A stretch of DNA of 64,000 bases from CAVUWL01 sp963700105 (GTDB lineage: Bacteria; Actinomycetota; Thermoleophilia; Solirubrobacterales; 70-9). The first letter of the stretch is position 1. The number at the start of each line of letters is the position of its first letter. The translations under genes were made by a program, and so were the position numbers. The stretch is taken from contig CAVOWL010000002.1 of the NCBI GenBank assembly GCA_963700105.1, positions 124,001 to 188,000 of the forward strand. The letters run 5' to 3'. The notes below the pieces were generated by a model, which searched no databases, was not told where the DNA came from, and saw nothing but the letters and a program-made list of their open reading frames with translations. This document shows positions 16,674 to 25,248 of the stretch, piece after piece.

Positions 16674-16913
16674 CTCGCTGGTTGGATTCGGTGCTTCGAG
16701 GCTATCGTCGGCCGCCAGTGTTGGCAGAGCATCGCCCAGGTCCCGATCCCACCGGCGCTCCCAGGTTCCCGAGCACTGCTACCCCGCTGGGCCTCGAACC
16801 CCCAAGTTGATCGACAGTTGACCCGGACGTGACGTCGCGCTCCCAGCTTGCCCGCTGCGGGCTTATCGAAGCTGTCGACCAACGCGCCGCGATTGGAGAG
16901 AAAACGACGATTT
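16674..16913. other. Intergenic region
   Basis: About 240 bp upstream of the arginase-family frame and of the divergent thioesterase. A GGGGGTTCGAGGCCC sequence on the minus strand near 16790 resembles a tRNA T arm, but no acceptor partner was found. No gene seen. Confidence 0.4.
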
Positions 16914-17095
16914 AGCCAGACGGGATTTCTAATTCGCCAAGCGAGCAGACTTTTAGCGATGATTCGCCGATCTGCTCAGTCACCCTTGTCGAAGCCCCGA
17001 CCAGTGCCGGCGCCTATGCGCCTGGTCAGGAGGACGGCCCTCGCGCACTGGTTGAAGCTGGCCTAGTCGAGCGACTGGAAGCGGCAGGCTCGGTC

Positions 17096-17869
17096 GTGCG
17101 CCGTGGTGGCCAGGTAAGCCCCTTCCGGTGGCGTCCAGACCCTCACGGTCCGCGGGCTGCAAATGCCGGCGCGGTTATCGACCGGGCCGGCCAAGTCGCC
17201 GCACTCGTCCGATCGGCTCCGGCCGGGGGAATTGTCTTGGTTCTCGGAGGCGACTGCACGGTTGGGGTCGGCACGGTGGCCGGCCTGCTCGATCGTGTTG
17301 GGTCACTCGGCCTCGTCTACGTCGACCGGCACGCTGACCTCAACGTACCCGACAGCACGGTCGACGGTGCCTTGGACTGGATGGGGGTGGCGCACCTGCT
17401 CGATATCAGCGGCGCCCTCGATGGGCTTGCCGACCTCGCCGGTCAGCGCCCAATGTTGGGCGCCGCACAGGTCAGCCTTCTGGGGCTCGGCCCGCATACC
17501 GCCTTTGAGGCTGAAGTAATCGCTGACCGTGCATTGCCAGTAGTCGACGTCCTCAGTATGGCGTCTGACCCCATCGGCAGCGCCCGAGCAGCGCTCTCGC
17601 CGCTTGCGCCATGTGACGCTTTAGCCGTTCACTTCGATGTCGACCTTGTCGATTTTCTCGACGCGCCGCTCGCCGAGAACACCGATCGCGGGAGCGCTCC
17701 ATCACTGGCGGCATGCGGTGAGGCCCTCCGTGAGCTACTCGCCGACGAACGCGTACGTGCGCTCACGATGACCGAGTTCAACCCCCATCACGGATCGCCT
17801 GAGGAGGGTACTACCCAACGTCTTCTGGATGTCCTGGTCAACGCCCTCTGCGGCGCCGAGGAGCGCTAG
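17096..17869 (+). CDS. Arginase/agmatinase/formiminoglutamase family protein
   Basis: Ureohydrolase-fold protein. Metal-site motifs are visible but varied: GGDCTV in place of GGDHS, VDRHADLN in place of DAHxDxR, and HFDVDLVDFLDAP matching SxDxDxxDP; EFNPHHG near the end fits the family. GTG 17096 is the first ordinary start, giving 257 aa. The same frame stays open upstream to about 16914 and encodes more family sequence (VTLVEAPTSAGAYAPGQEDG, RALVEAGLVERLEAAG), so the real protein is longer and must begin at an unusual codon (for example ATT 16925) or its start was lost. Substrate not predictable. Confidence 0.75.
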   Translation: MRRGGQVSPFRWRPDPHGPRAANAGAVIDRAGQVAALVRSAPAGGIVLVLGGDCTVGVGTVAGLLDRVGSLGLVYVDRHADLNVPDSTVDGALDWMGVAHLLDISGALDGLADLAGQRPMLGAAQVSLLGLGPHTAFEAEVIADRALPVVDVLSMASDPIGSARAALSPLAPCDALAVHFDVDLVDFLDAPLAENTDRGSAPSLAACGEALRELLADERVRALTMTEFNPHHGSPEEGTTQRLLDVLVNALCGAEER

Positions 17870-17963
17870 GTCGGGCAAGTGTCGCGGCTCGCGCAAATGG
17901 GACCTACGCGCGCTGGGATTCAAGGCAGCAAGGGGGAGGGCCGAAGTTCGTGGTTGCTTCGCA

Positions 17964-17979
17964 TCGCCTCAAGAGGCGA
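17964..17979. terminator. Hairpin between convergent genes
   Basis: Perfect TCGCCTC / GAGGCGA repeat with a 2-base centre, between the ends of the arginase-family gene and the acyl-CoA dehydrogenase gene. No T run on either side, so only a weak candidate. Confidence 0.3.
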
Positions 17980-17990
17980 GACAATCGGCT

Positions 17991-19172
17991 CTAAAGTCCC
18001 ATCTGTTTCCCCAGAATCTCCTTCATGATCTCATCAGTACCGCCGCCGATCGGCCCCAGTCGGGCGTCTCGGACGGCGCGCTCAATCCCGTACTCGCGCA
18101 TGTATCCGTAGCCGCCATGAATCTGTAATGAGCGGTCGGCAATCTGCAGGACTGTGCGCTGGGTGAGGAGCTTGGCCATCGAGACATCGCGAATGCAATC
18201 CTCACCCTGGTGAAATAGACGCAGGGCGTTGTAGGTGAGGGCGCGGGCGGCTGCGGCCTGAGTCGCCATCTCGGCAAGCTGATGCCGGATCGCCTGGAAT
18301 TTGCCGATCGGACGGCCAAAGGCTTCACGCTGCAGGGCGAAATTGACGCTGACATCGATCAGCCGCGCCATCGCTCCCACCGCGCCGATCGCCATCAGCA
18401 AGCGCTCCCAGGCGAAATTGCCCATGATCAGCCGGAATCCCTCGTTTTCCTCACCGAGCAGGTTCTCCTCCGGAACCTCGACGTCGGTGAACGACAGCTC
18501 ACCGGTGTCGGATGAGTGCCAGCCCATCTTCTCTAGCTTCCGGGTGACCTCGTAGCCCTCCATCTCGCGCTCCAGCACGAGGAAGGAGAGGCCCTCGTGT
18601 CCCCCTTGGCGGGTTGTCTTTACGGCGCAGACGAGAAAGTCAGCTCGTACGCCATTGGTAATGAAGGTCTTTGCTCCGTTGACGAGATAGCCGCCCTCGA
18701 TCCGCTCGGCAGTGGTGGAGATCCTGGCCACATCAGAGCCGGCGCCGGGCTCGGTGATCCCCAGGGCACCGATTGTTTCACCAGCTATACCCGGAACCAG
18801 CCAGCGCAGTCTTTGTGCCTCGCTGCCGAAATTAAAGATCGGAGGAAGGGCGATCGAGGCGTGGGCATTGAGTCCAGCGGCGACACCCCCGGAGCCTCCC
18901 GCCCGGGCGAGCTCCTCAACCCAGATCGCGTCGTGGAGATGGGTTCCGCCCTGTCCCCCGTAGCGCTCGGGGAACTTGAGCCCCAAAAAGCCCAAACTGG
19001 CGCAGCGTTGGTATAGCTGACGCGGGAACTCGCGGGCCGCCTCCCACGCTTCGACGTTTGGTGCGATCTCCTCAACGACAAAGCGGCTCACTGTCTCGCG
19101 CAGCTGCTCGTGCTCCTCATCAAATGGCGGCATCGGTGCCCGCACGCCGCGGTCACGCACGATCGTGCTCAA
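17991..19172 (-). CDS. Acyl-CoA dehydrogenase
   Basis: FAD enzyme of 393 aa that makes the trans-2 double bond in acyl-CoA. Family motifs: GALGITEPGAGSDVA and YLVNGAKTFITNG in the middle domain, AFGRPIGKFQAIRHQLAEMA, and QIHGGYGYMREYGIERAVRDAR near the C-terminus. The usual catalytic Glu of short/medium-chain enzymes (in YEGT) is replaced by IGGGTDEI, while WERLLMAIG carries a Glu in helix G, the position used in isovaleryl- and long-chain acyl-CoA dehydrogenases. Start may be TTG 19172 or ATG 19133. The second dehydrogenase gene lies upstream on the same strand. Confidence 0.93.
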   Translation of the reverse strand: MSTIVRDRGVRAPMPPFDEEHEQLRETVSRFVVEEIAPNVEAWEAAREFPRQLYQRCASLGFLGLKFPERYGGQGGTHLHDAIWVEELARAGGSGGVAAGLNAHASIALPPIFNFGSEAQRLRWLVPGIAGETIGALGITEPGAGSDVARISTTAERIEGGYLVNGAKTFITNGVRADFLVCAVKTTRQGGHEGLSFLVLEREMEGYEVTRKLEKMGWHSSDTGELSFTDVEVPEENLLGEENEGFRLIMGNFAWERLLMAIGAVGAMARLIDVSVNFALQREAFGRPIGKFQAIRHQLAEMATQAAAARALTYNALRLFHQGEDCIRDVSMAKLLTQRTVLQIADRSLQIHGGYGYMREYGIERAVRDARLGPIGGGTDEIMKEILGKQMGL

Positions 19173-19432
19173 GACAGCTGCCGCGCCCAGGAATGGTGTA
19201 TGGAGGAGTTGCTCATCCTGCGCGGTGTCGGGTTCAGATCTCCATCAGGCGGCGGCGATTGCCCAAACTCCGAGCCGCGGGCCCGAGCCCGTCGGCCGAG
19301 GCGCGATCAGATCGGATGATCGATCGGTTGCCCACCAAAGTGGCGTCGGCGAGCGGGCGCCCTGACGGACTCCCGAAGCAGTTTCGCTCCCAAAGGGAGA
19401 GTTGGTGTCGGCGCTCCATCGACACCATGACT
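19173..19432. other. Intergenic region between two acyl-CoA dehydrogenase genes
   Basis: 260 bp. No gene, RNA or clear terminator seen; probably carries the promoter of the downstream dehydrogenase on the minus strand. Confidence 0.4.
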
Positions 19433-20650
19433 CTAGAGTCCGTATGAGCGGCCGATCACGTCGAGCATCACCTCATCGGTACCGGCACCGATTCGATTCA
19501 GCCTCACGTCGCGGTAGGCGCGCTCGATCTCATACTCCTTCATGTAGCCGTAGCCGCCGAGGATCTGGACGCAGTCATCGGCCACCTCGCAGGCGATCCG
19601 AGAGGCATAGAGCTTGGCCATCGTAATCTCGCGCACCGGATACTCGCCGTTGGCAAAGCGCCAGGCGGTCGAGTAGGTGAACTGTTTCGCCGCCTCGGTC
19701 TTGGTTGCCATCTCGGCAAACTTGTGGCGGATCGCCTGGAATTTGCCGATCGGACGGCCAAAGGCTTCACGCTCCTTGGCGTACTCAAGGGTCTTCTCGA
19801 TCATCCGCTCAGCCCCGGCGTGGCAGCCGGCTGCTGCGACCAACCGCTCGCCCTGAAGCTCCCAGGCGATGTGGTAGAAGCCTTTGCCGACCTCCCCGAG
19901 CACCGCATCGGCGGGTGCGCGCAGGTCGGCGAAGGCAAGCTCGCCCGTGTCAGATGCATGCATCCCCATCTTCTCCAGCTCTGCAGAGACGCTGAATCCG
20001 GGCACCGTCTCGCCGTCCTCGCCGCGCAGATCAACGACGAAGAGGGTGATTCCCGCGTGGCGCTCCTCGGGATCGGTCTTGGCGACCAAGACGATGAAGT
20101 CGGCCCGCGGCCCGTTGGTGATGAAGGTCTTTGAGCCGTTGATCACATATTCATCGCCGTCGCGGATCGCGGTCGTTCGTACGCCGGCTACATCTGAGCC
20201 AGCGCCCGGCTCGGTGATGCCCAGGCAGCCGATCTTTTCTCCCCTCAGCCCGGGGCTGAGGTAGCGCTGCCTTTGCTCCTCGCTACCGAGCAGGTGGATC
20301 GGTGGCAAGACCATGTCGGTTTGCACGGCGAAGCCCATGTTGGTGCCGCCAGATCCCGAGTAACTCATGCACTCCGCCCGAACCAGCGAGTAGTAGTAAT
20401 CGCCACCCTGGCCACCATATTTCTCGGGAAAGCAGAGGCCGAGAAAGCCGAGCTCGCCGGCGCGTTTCATTGCCTCACTGGGCCAGTAGGTGTCCTCCCA
20501 CTCATTGCGATGGGGCCACAGCTCCTTGCGCACCCATGCCTGCATCGACTCGCGCAGGTCTTCGTGCTCCTGGCTGAAGATGAAGTGCTTGCGGCCTGCC
20601 TCGTGGTCAGGCTTTATAACGCTGGAGCCGTCGGTTGTCGCGGTGGCCAC
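19433..20650 (-). CDS. Acyl-CoA dehydrogenase
   Basis: Second acyl-CoA dehydrogenase, 405 aa from GTG 20650, which has GAGGAG eight bases upstream; the longer frame to 20704 lacks support. Motifs: GCLGITEPGAGSDVAGV, YVINGSKTFITNGPRADF, AFGRPIGKFQAIRHKFAEMA, QILGGYGYMKEYEIERAYRDVR. As in its neighbour the YEGT Glu is absent (RIGAGTDEVM), while LQGERLVAA puts a Glu in helix G, the isovaleryl/long-chain type. It is divergent from the enoyl-CoA hydratase operon with 111 bp between starts, so a shared regulator such as the nearby MerR protein is plausible. Confidence 0.93.
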   Translation of the reverse strand: MATATTDGSSVIKPDHEAGRKHFIFSQEHEDLRESMQAWVRKELWPHRNEWEDTYWPSEAMKRAGELGFLGLCFPEKYGGQGGDYYYSLVRAECMSYSGSGGTNMGFAVQTDMVLPPIHLLGSEEQRQRYLSPGLRGEKIGCLGITEPGAGSDVAGVRTTAIRDGDEYVINGSKTFITNGPRADFIVLVAKTDPEERHAGITLFVVDLRGEDGETVPGFSVSAELEKMGMHASDTGELAFADLRAPADAVLGEVGKGFYHIAWELQGERLVAAAGCHAGAERMIEKTLEYAKEREAFGRPIGKFQAIRHKFAEMATKTEAAKQFTYSTAWRFANGEYPVREITMAKLYASRIACEVADDCVQILGGYGYMKEYEIERAYRDVRLNRIGAGTDEVMLDVIGRSYGL

Positions 20651-20761
20651 TGATCTGTCTCCTCGCCTCGGTTGATCCGGAAAGGCGGTCAGCGGCCGCC
20701 CCAAACCGAGCGGACAGTAGCACTTCCCACTTCCAGCTCCCGTCGGCTATGGTGGCGCCGC

Positions 20762-21544
20762 ATGGATTACGAGTTGATCAGCTACGGGGTTGTCGACAAG
20801 GTCGCCACGGTGACGCTCAATAACCCCGAGAAGCGCAACATGCTCTCGGCCCAGATGCTGAGCGAGCTGGTCGCGGCGATTCGCGCCGCCCGCGACGCCG
20901 AGGAGGTCGGGGCGGTGGTGCTGACCGGAGCCGGAGATCAGGCCTTTTGCGCCGGCGCTGACCTGGGGGGCTTCGCCGCGGAGATCCCGCTTGTCGCCAA
21001 ACACTTCGCCTCCGATCTTTTCCTTGAGTTCTTTCGGTTGATGCCTCGGCTTGGCAAGCCCTCGCTTTGTGCTGTCAACGGTCACGTTCTCGCCGGCGGC
21101 ATGGGGCTCGCCCTCTCCTGCGATTTGGTGATCGCCAAGCAGGGGGCCACCTTCGGCACACCAGAGATCAATGTTGGTGCCTTTCCCTACATGATCATGG
21201 CGATCATCTACCGCAATGTCGCGCGCAAGAAAGTCAACGAGATGATGCTCCTTGGCGAGCGGCTGAGCGCCGATCAAGCTGTTGAATATGGACTTGCAAA
21301 CAAGGCGGTGTCCGCCGAGGATTTCGACGCGGCAGTCGCCGATTGGGCCGCCAAGCTGGCCTCCAAAAGCCCGCTGCTAATGCGCCTCGGCCACGACGCG
21401 ATGTATCGCCAACAGGATATGGCGATCGACGACGCGCTTGAGTACCTGCGCAGCCAGCTCTCGCTCACCTTCTCCACCGAGGACATCCGCGAGGGCGTTG
21501 CCGCATTCTTTGAAAAGCGCCAACCGCAGTGGAAGGGGAGGTAG
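20762..21544 (+). CDS. Enoyl-CoA hydratase/isomerase family protein
   Basis: Crotonase-fold enzyme of 260 aa. The oxyanion-hole segments AFCAGADLGGF and NGHVLAGGMGLALSCDLVIA are present, as is the catalytic Glu region FGTPEINVGAFP. The first catalytic Glu of true hydratases falls in a HVLAGGMG sequence here, so only the second Glu (in TPEI) is clear, and hydratase, isomerase or another crotonase reaction are all possible. ATG 20762 starts MDYELISYG. First gene of an operon with the carboxylase subunit, whose start overlaps or follows by 2 bp. Confidence 0.9.
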   Translation: MDYELISYGVVDKVATVTLNNPEKRNMLSAQMLSELVAAIRAARDAEEVGAVVLTGAGDQAFCAGADLGGFAAEIPLVAKHFASDLFLEFFRLMPRLGKPSLCAVNGHVLAGGMGLALSCDLVIAKQGATFGTPEINVGAFPYMIMAIIYRNVARKKVNEMMLLGERLSADQAVEYGLANKAVSAEDFDAAVADWAAKLASKSPLLMRLGHDAMYRQQDMAIDDALEYLRSQLSLTFSTEDIREGVAAFFEKRQPQWKGR

Positions 21545-21546
21545 GG

Positions 21547-23142
21547 GTGGCGGGAGCTGAGAATGGCTCGGGAAACCTGCTGCCAGGTACCGCTTCGTTG
21601 AGGGAACTAACCACGCAGCTTCAAAAACGTCGCGAGAAGGCAATTCTCGGCGGCGGCGAGGAGAAGATCGCCAAACAGCACGAACGTGGCAAGCTGACCG
21701 CCCGTGAGCGAATCGACCTCTTGGTCGATCGCGGCACTTTTGTCGAGTTGGGCATCCATGGCCGCCCTCACTTCGCCCAGCGGGCGATGGATGGCAAGGA
21801 GGCCCCCGCCGACGGTGTGATTACCGGTTGGGGTGACGTCGACGGCCGGGTCTGTTGCATCGCCGCCTATGACTTCACGGTGATGGCCGGCTCGATGGGG
21901 ATGACCGGCGAGCTAAAGGTGACCCGCCTGCGCGAGATGGCGCTCTCCAAGCGGATTCCCTTCATCTGGCTGCTGGACTCCGCCGGCGCGCGCATTCAGG
22001 AGGCGGCCGGGTCGCTCTTCGCAGGGTCGGGTCACCTCTTCCGAGAGGAGGTCGAAATGTCGGGGGTGATCCCGATGGTTGCCGCGATGATGGGGCCCTG
22101 CGCGGCGGGGACCGCCTATATCCCGGCACTCTCTGATTTCGTCCCGATGGTCTCCGGACAGGGGGCGATGGCTCTGGCGGGACCCCACCTGACCAAGGCG
22201 GTTACCGGCGAGGACATCTCGATGGAGGAGCTCGGCGGCGCCAAAGTCCACTGCCGCAAATCGGGGGTCGGGGACCTCGAGGTTGGCGATGATGAGGAGT
22301 GCATCGCGGCGGTGAAGCGCTACCTCTCCTTCTTTCCGGCCAACTGCGAGGAACGGCCGCCGCAGTTTGAATGCGCCGACCCGATCGATCGCATGTCGGA
22401 GAGGCTGCTTGAGATCGTCCCCGACTCTCCGCGCCAGCCCTATGACATGTACGAGGTGATCGGTGAGATCGTCGATGAGGGTGAGTGGTTTGACCTCAAG
22501 CCAAAATTCGCCAAGACCCTAATCACCTGCCTCGCCCGTTTCGGCGGCCAGCCGGTCGGGATCGTGGCGAACCAGCCCAAGCAGCTTGCCGGGATCCTCG
22601 ACAACGATTCTGCTGATAAGGCGGCGCGCTTTATCAATCTCTGCGACGCCTTCAACATCCCGTTGCTGTTCTTGCAGGATGTCCCGGGCTTCATGGTAGG
22701 AGCAAAAGTCGAGCATGCCGGGATCATTCGGCATGGGGCAAAGATGCTCTACGCGGTCAGCCGGGCGACGGTGCCGAAGGTCACGGTGGTTGTTCGCAAG
22801 GCCTACGGTGCCGGCTATTACGTGATGTGTGGCAAGGCCTATGAGCCAGACCTGATCGTGGCCTGGCCCGGCGCCGAGATTTCGGTGATGGGGGCCGAGG
22901 GAGCGGTAAACATCATCGGCCGCTCCGCGATCGAGTCCGCCGAGGACCCCGAGGCCACCCGCGAGGCGATGCTGAACGCCGTTCGTGAGCAGATCGATCC
23001 CTACATCGCCGCAGGCAATGCCGTGATCGATGAAATCATCGACCCGCGCGAGACGCGGCCGACGATCATCAAGGCGCTGCGGATGGCGAAGACGAAGCGG
23101 GTTGAGCGGCCCTGGAAGAAGCACGGGGTGATGCCCGTATGA
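21547..23142 (+). CDS. Acyl-CoA carboxylase beta (carboxyltransferase) subunit
   Basis: Biotin-dependent carboxyltransferase of 531 aa from GTG 21547, which has GGAGG upstream; GTG 21529 is also in frame. It moves carboxyl from biotin to an acyl-CoA such as propionyl-CoA or 3-methylcrotonyl-CoA. Two crotonase-like domains are visible: ERIDLLVDRGTFVELG, IAAYDFTVMAGSMG and IQEAAGSLFAGSG in the first, and FLQDVPGFMVGAKVEHAGI and VVRKAYGAGYYVMCG with EAEGAVNII-like AEGAVNIIGRSA in the second. No biotin carboxylase/carrier subunit is in the window, so it must pair with one encoded elsewhere. Confidence 0.93.
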   Translation: MAGAENGSGNLLPGTASLRELTTQLQKRREKAILGGGEEKIAKQHERGKLTARERIDLLVDRGTFVELGIHGRPHFAQRAMDGKEAPADGVITGWGDVDGRVCCIAAYDFTVMAGSMGMTGELKVTRLREMALSKRIPFIWLLDSAGARIQEAAGSLFAGSGHLFREEVEMSGVIPMVAAMMGPCAAGTAYIPALSDFVPMVSGQGAMALAGPHLTKAVTGEDISMEELGGAKVHCRKSGVGDLEVGDDEECIAAVKRYLSFFPANCEERPPQFECADPIDRMSERLLEIVPDSPRQPYDMYEVIGEIVDEGEWFDLKPKFAKTLITCLARFGGQPVGIVANQPKQLAGILDNDSADKAARFINLCDAFNIPLLFLQDVPGFMVGAKVEHAGIIRHGAKMLYAVSRATVPKVTVVVRKAYGAGYYVMCGKAYEPDLIVAWPGAEISVMGAEGAVNIIGRSAIESAEDPEATREAMLNAVREQIDPYIAAGNAVIDEIIDPRETRPTIIKALRMAKTKRVERPWKKHGVMPV

Positions 23143-24032
23143 GCCGCTTCGAGGACCCGGTGGTGATCAGCTGCTCGATCAGTGGTGTGATCGCCAACCG
23201 AGATCAGTCCCCGGCGATCCCCTACACGCCGAGTGAGTATGCGGCGGAGGCACGGCGCGCGATTGAGGAGGGGGCCTCCCAGATCCATATTCACGCGCGC
23301 AAGCCTGACGGAACACCGTCGTATGAGGTCGAGGACTTTCGCGCGATCAGCGAGGCGATTTTGGCCGAGGTAGGCGATGTGATCATCAATTACTCAACCG
23401 GAGCGATTGGCATTCCCATTGAGCAGCGGATCGAATATCTGCGGGCGTTGAAACCTGATGTCGCGGCGCTCAACATGAGCTCGATGAACTACGCCAAGTA
23501 CTCCAAGCGCCGCAAGGATTTCGTTTTCAAGGCGGTGTTTGAGAACAGCTTTGACACGATCATCGAGTTCCTCACCGCGATGCGCGAGCTTGGAATCAAG
23601 CCCGAGCACGAGTGCTTTGACGCCGGCCACGTCGCCAATCTCGACCCCTTGATCGATATGGGGCTGCTCGAGCCGCCGCTTCAGATTTCCTTGGTGATGG
23701 GCGTCAATGGCGGGATCCGCCCGACGGCCCGAAACGTCGCCTTTATGGCGGAGCAGATACCGGGCGGAGCCGAGGGCCCCAACCAGTGGCAGGCGATCGG
23801 CATCTCACGCGAGCAGTGGAAGCTGTTGGGAGCCGCGCTTGTGCTTGGGGGCAACGTGCGCGCCGGGGTCGAGGACAACCTCTACCTGCCCAACGGGGAG
23901 ATGGCGCAGTCAAACGGGGCGCTGATCGCCAAAGCTCGCCAGATGGCCGAGGACGTCGGCCGCCGCGCCGCCAGTGTCGCCGAGGCGCGTGAGCTCCTGG
24001 GGGTGCCACGGCGTGAGCGATCTGCCGCTTAG
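23139..24032 (+). CDS. BKACE family beta-keto acid cleavage enzyme (DUF849)
   Basis: Zinc-dependent enzyme of the DUF849/BKACE family, which cleaves a beta-keto acid with acetyl-CoA to give acetoacetate and a new acyl-CoA (as Kce does in lysine fermentation). Visible: VISCSISGVIANRDQSPAIP, the zinc HIHAR motif (QIHIHARKPDG), YSTGAIGIPIEQR, ECFDAGHVANL, and GGNVRAGVEDNLYLPNG near the end. Length 297 aa is typical. The start overlaps the carboxylase stop (ATGA) and the CoA transferase start overlaps its end, so all three are translationally coupled. Its acid substrate is unknown. Confidence 0.9.
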   Translation: MSRFEDPVVISCSISGVIANRDQSPAIPYTPSEYAAEARRAIEEGASQIHIHARKPDGTPSYEVEDFRAISEAILAEVGDVIINYSTGAIGIPIEQRIEYLRALKPDVAALNMSSMNYAKYSKRRKDFVFKAVFENSFDTIIEFLTAMRELGIKPEHECFDAGHVANLDPLIDMGLLEPPLQISLVMGVNGGIRPTARNVAFMAEQIPGGAEGPNQWQAIGISREQWKLLGAALVLGGNVRAGVEDNLYLPNGEMAQSNGALIAKARQMAEDVGRRAASVAEARELLGVPRRERSAA

Positions 24033-25248
24033 CGACATCAGGGTGCTCGACCTGACTCGGCTCCTACCGGGTGGGTTTTGCTCGCTGCTTTTGGCCGACC
24101 TTGGCGCCGATGTTTTGAAGGTCGAGGACACCGCGCTGGGCGACTACATCCGCTGGGCGCCGCCATTTTATGACAGCGAGGAGCAGCAGGAGCTCGGCAC
24201 TCGCTCGGCGCTCTACCTCGCGCTAAATCGTGGCAAGCGCTCGATTCGGCTCGACCTCAAGACCGAGCGAGGGCGCGAGGCATTGCTGCGGCTGGTCGGT
24301 CGCTACGACGTGGTCCTCGACGGCTTTCGTCCGGGAGTGCTGGAGCGACTTGGGCTTGGTTATGAGTCGATGCGTGAAGCCAACCCCGGGATCGTTTACT
24401 GCGCGATCACCGGCTACGGTCGCGATGGCCCCCACGCCCAGCGCGCCGGCCACGACATCAACTACCTCGGCCTTATCGGCCTGCTAGGACTGAGCGGCGC
24501 GGCGGATGGGCCGCCGGTTCAGGCAGCAGGTCAGATCGCAGATCTTGGTGGCGGAGCCTTGATCGCCGCCTTTGGGGTGATGGCGGCGCTTCACGAGCGC
24601 CGCCGCTCAGGCCAGGGCCAGATCGTCGATGTATCGATGGCAGACGGCGCACTCTCTTGGCTGGCGCTGGTCGCCGGTCGCTATCTCTGCGACGGGGAGC
24701 TGCCGCGCCGCGGCGATTTGGAGCTGGCCGGACGTTTGATCTGCTACCTGCCCTATGAGGTCGCAGACGGCTGGATCAGCTGCGGTGCGCTCGAGCCGAA
24801 ATTCTGGCGTGCATTTTGCAACGGAGTGGGGCGCCCGGAGCTGATCGAGAAGCAATTTGAGCGCCCCCGGGGTGACTCCTGGCGAGAGGTTGCGGATATC
24901 TTCAAATCTCGCAGTCGCGAGCAGTGGCTTGCCTTCAATGCCAAGCATGACTGTTGCATCGAGCCGGTCCTCGACCTCGATGAGGTTCTTTCCTCCGAGC
25001 TGGTGCGGGCGCGGGAGATGGTGGTTGAGATCCAGCAGCCTCAGCTCGGTACCGTGCGCCAGCTCGGAACTCCGCTGAAGATGAGTCGGAGCGGCGCCGA
25101 CCCGACCCGGCCAGCACCCGCACTCGGAGAGCACACCATGGAGGCCCTGCGCGAGGTGGGCTATAGCGAGGGGGAGGTGGCGGCCATGACGGAGTCAGGT
25201 GAGGCGGCTGGGCCCGGTGGCGATCTGCGCGCCAGCTTCCGGGCATGA
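24013..25248 (+). CDS. Class III CoA transferase (CaiB/BaiF family)
   Basis: Family III CoA transferase, 411 aa from GTG 24013, which overlaps the BKACE gene by 20 bp and has a GGGGG stretch upstream. It transfers CoA between acids. Family blocks: VLDLTRLLPGGFCSLLLADLG, ALNRGKRSIRLDLKTERGR, AITGYGRDGPHAQRAGHDINY and the active-site segment VDVSMADGALSW with the catalytic Asp. It can activate the product or substrate of the BKACE reaction. Overlaps the MerR gene by ATGA. Confidence 0.92.
   Translation: MSDLPLSDIRVLDLTRLLPGGFCSLLLADLGADVLKVEDTALGDYIRWAPPFYDSEEQQELGTRSALYLALNRGKRSIRLDLKTERGREALLRLVGRYDVVLDGFRPGVLERLGLGYESMREANPGIVYCAITGYGRDGPHAQRAGHDINYLGLIGLLGLSGAADGPPVQAAGQIADLGGGALIAAFGVMAALHERRRSGQGQIVDVSMADGALSWLALVAGRYLCDGELPRRGDLELAGRLICYLPYEVADGWISCGALEPKFWRAFCNGVGRPELIEKQFERPRGDSWREVADIFKSRSREQWLAFNAKHDCCIEPVLDLDEVLSSELVRAREMVVEIQQPQLGTVRQLGTPLKMSRSGADPTRPAPALGEHTMEALREVGYSEGEVAAMTESGEAAGPGGDLRASFRA

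Noticed and set aside
16785..16805. Minus-strand GGGGGTTCGAGGCCC resembling a tRNA T arm
   Set aside because: Only four of five stem pairs form and no matching acceptor 5' arm lies about 75 bases upstream.
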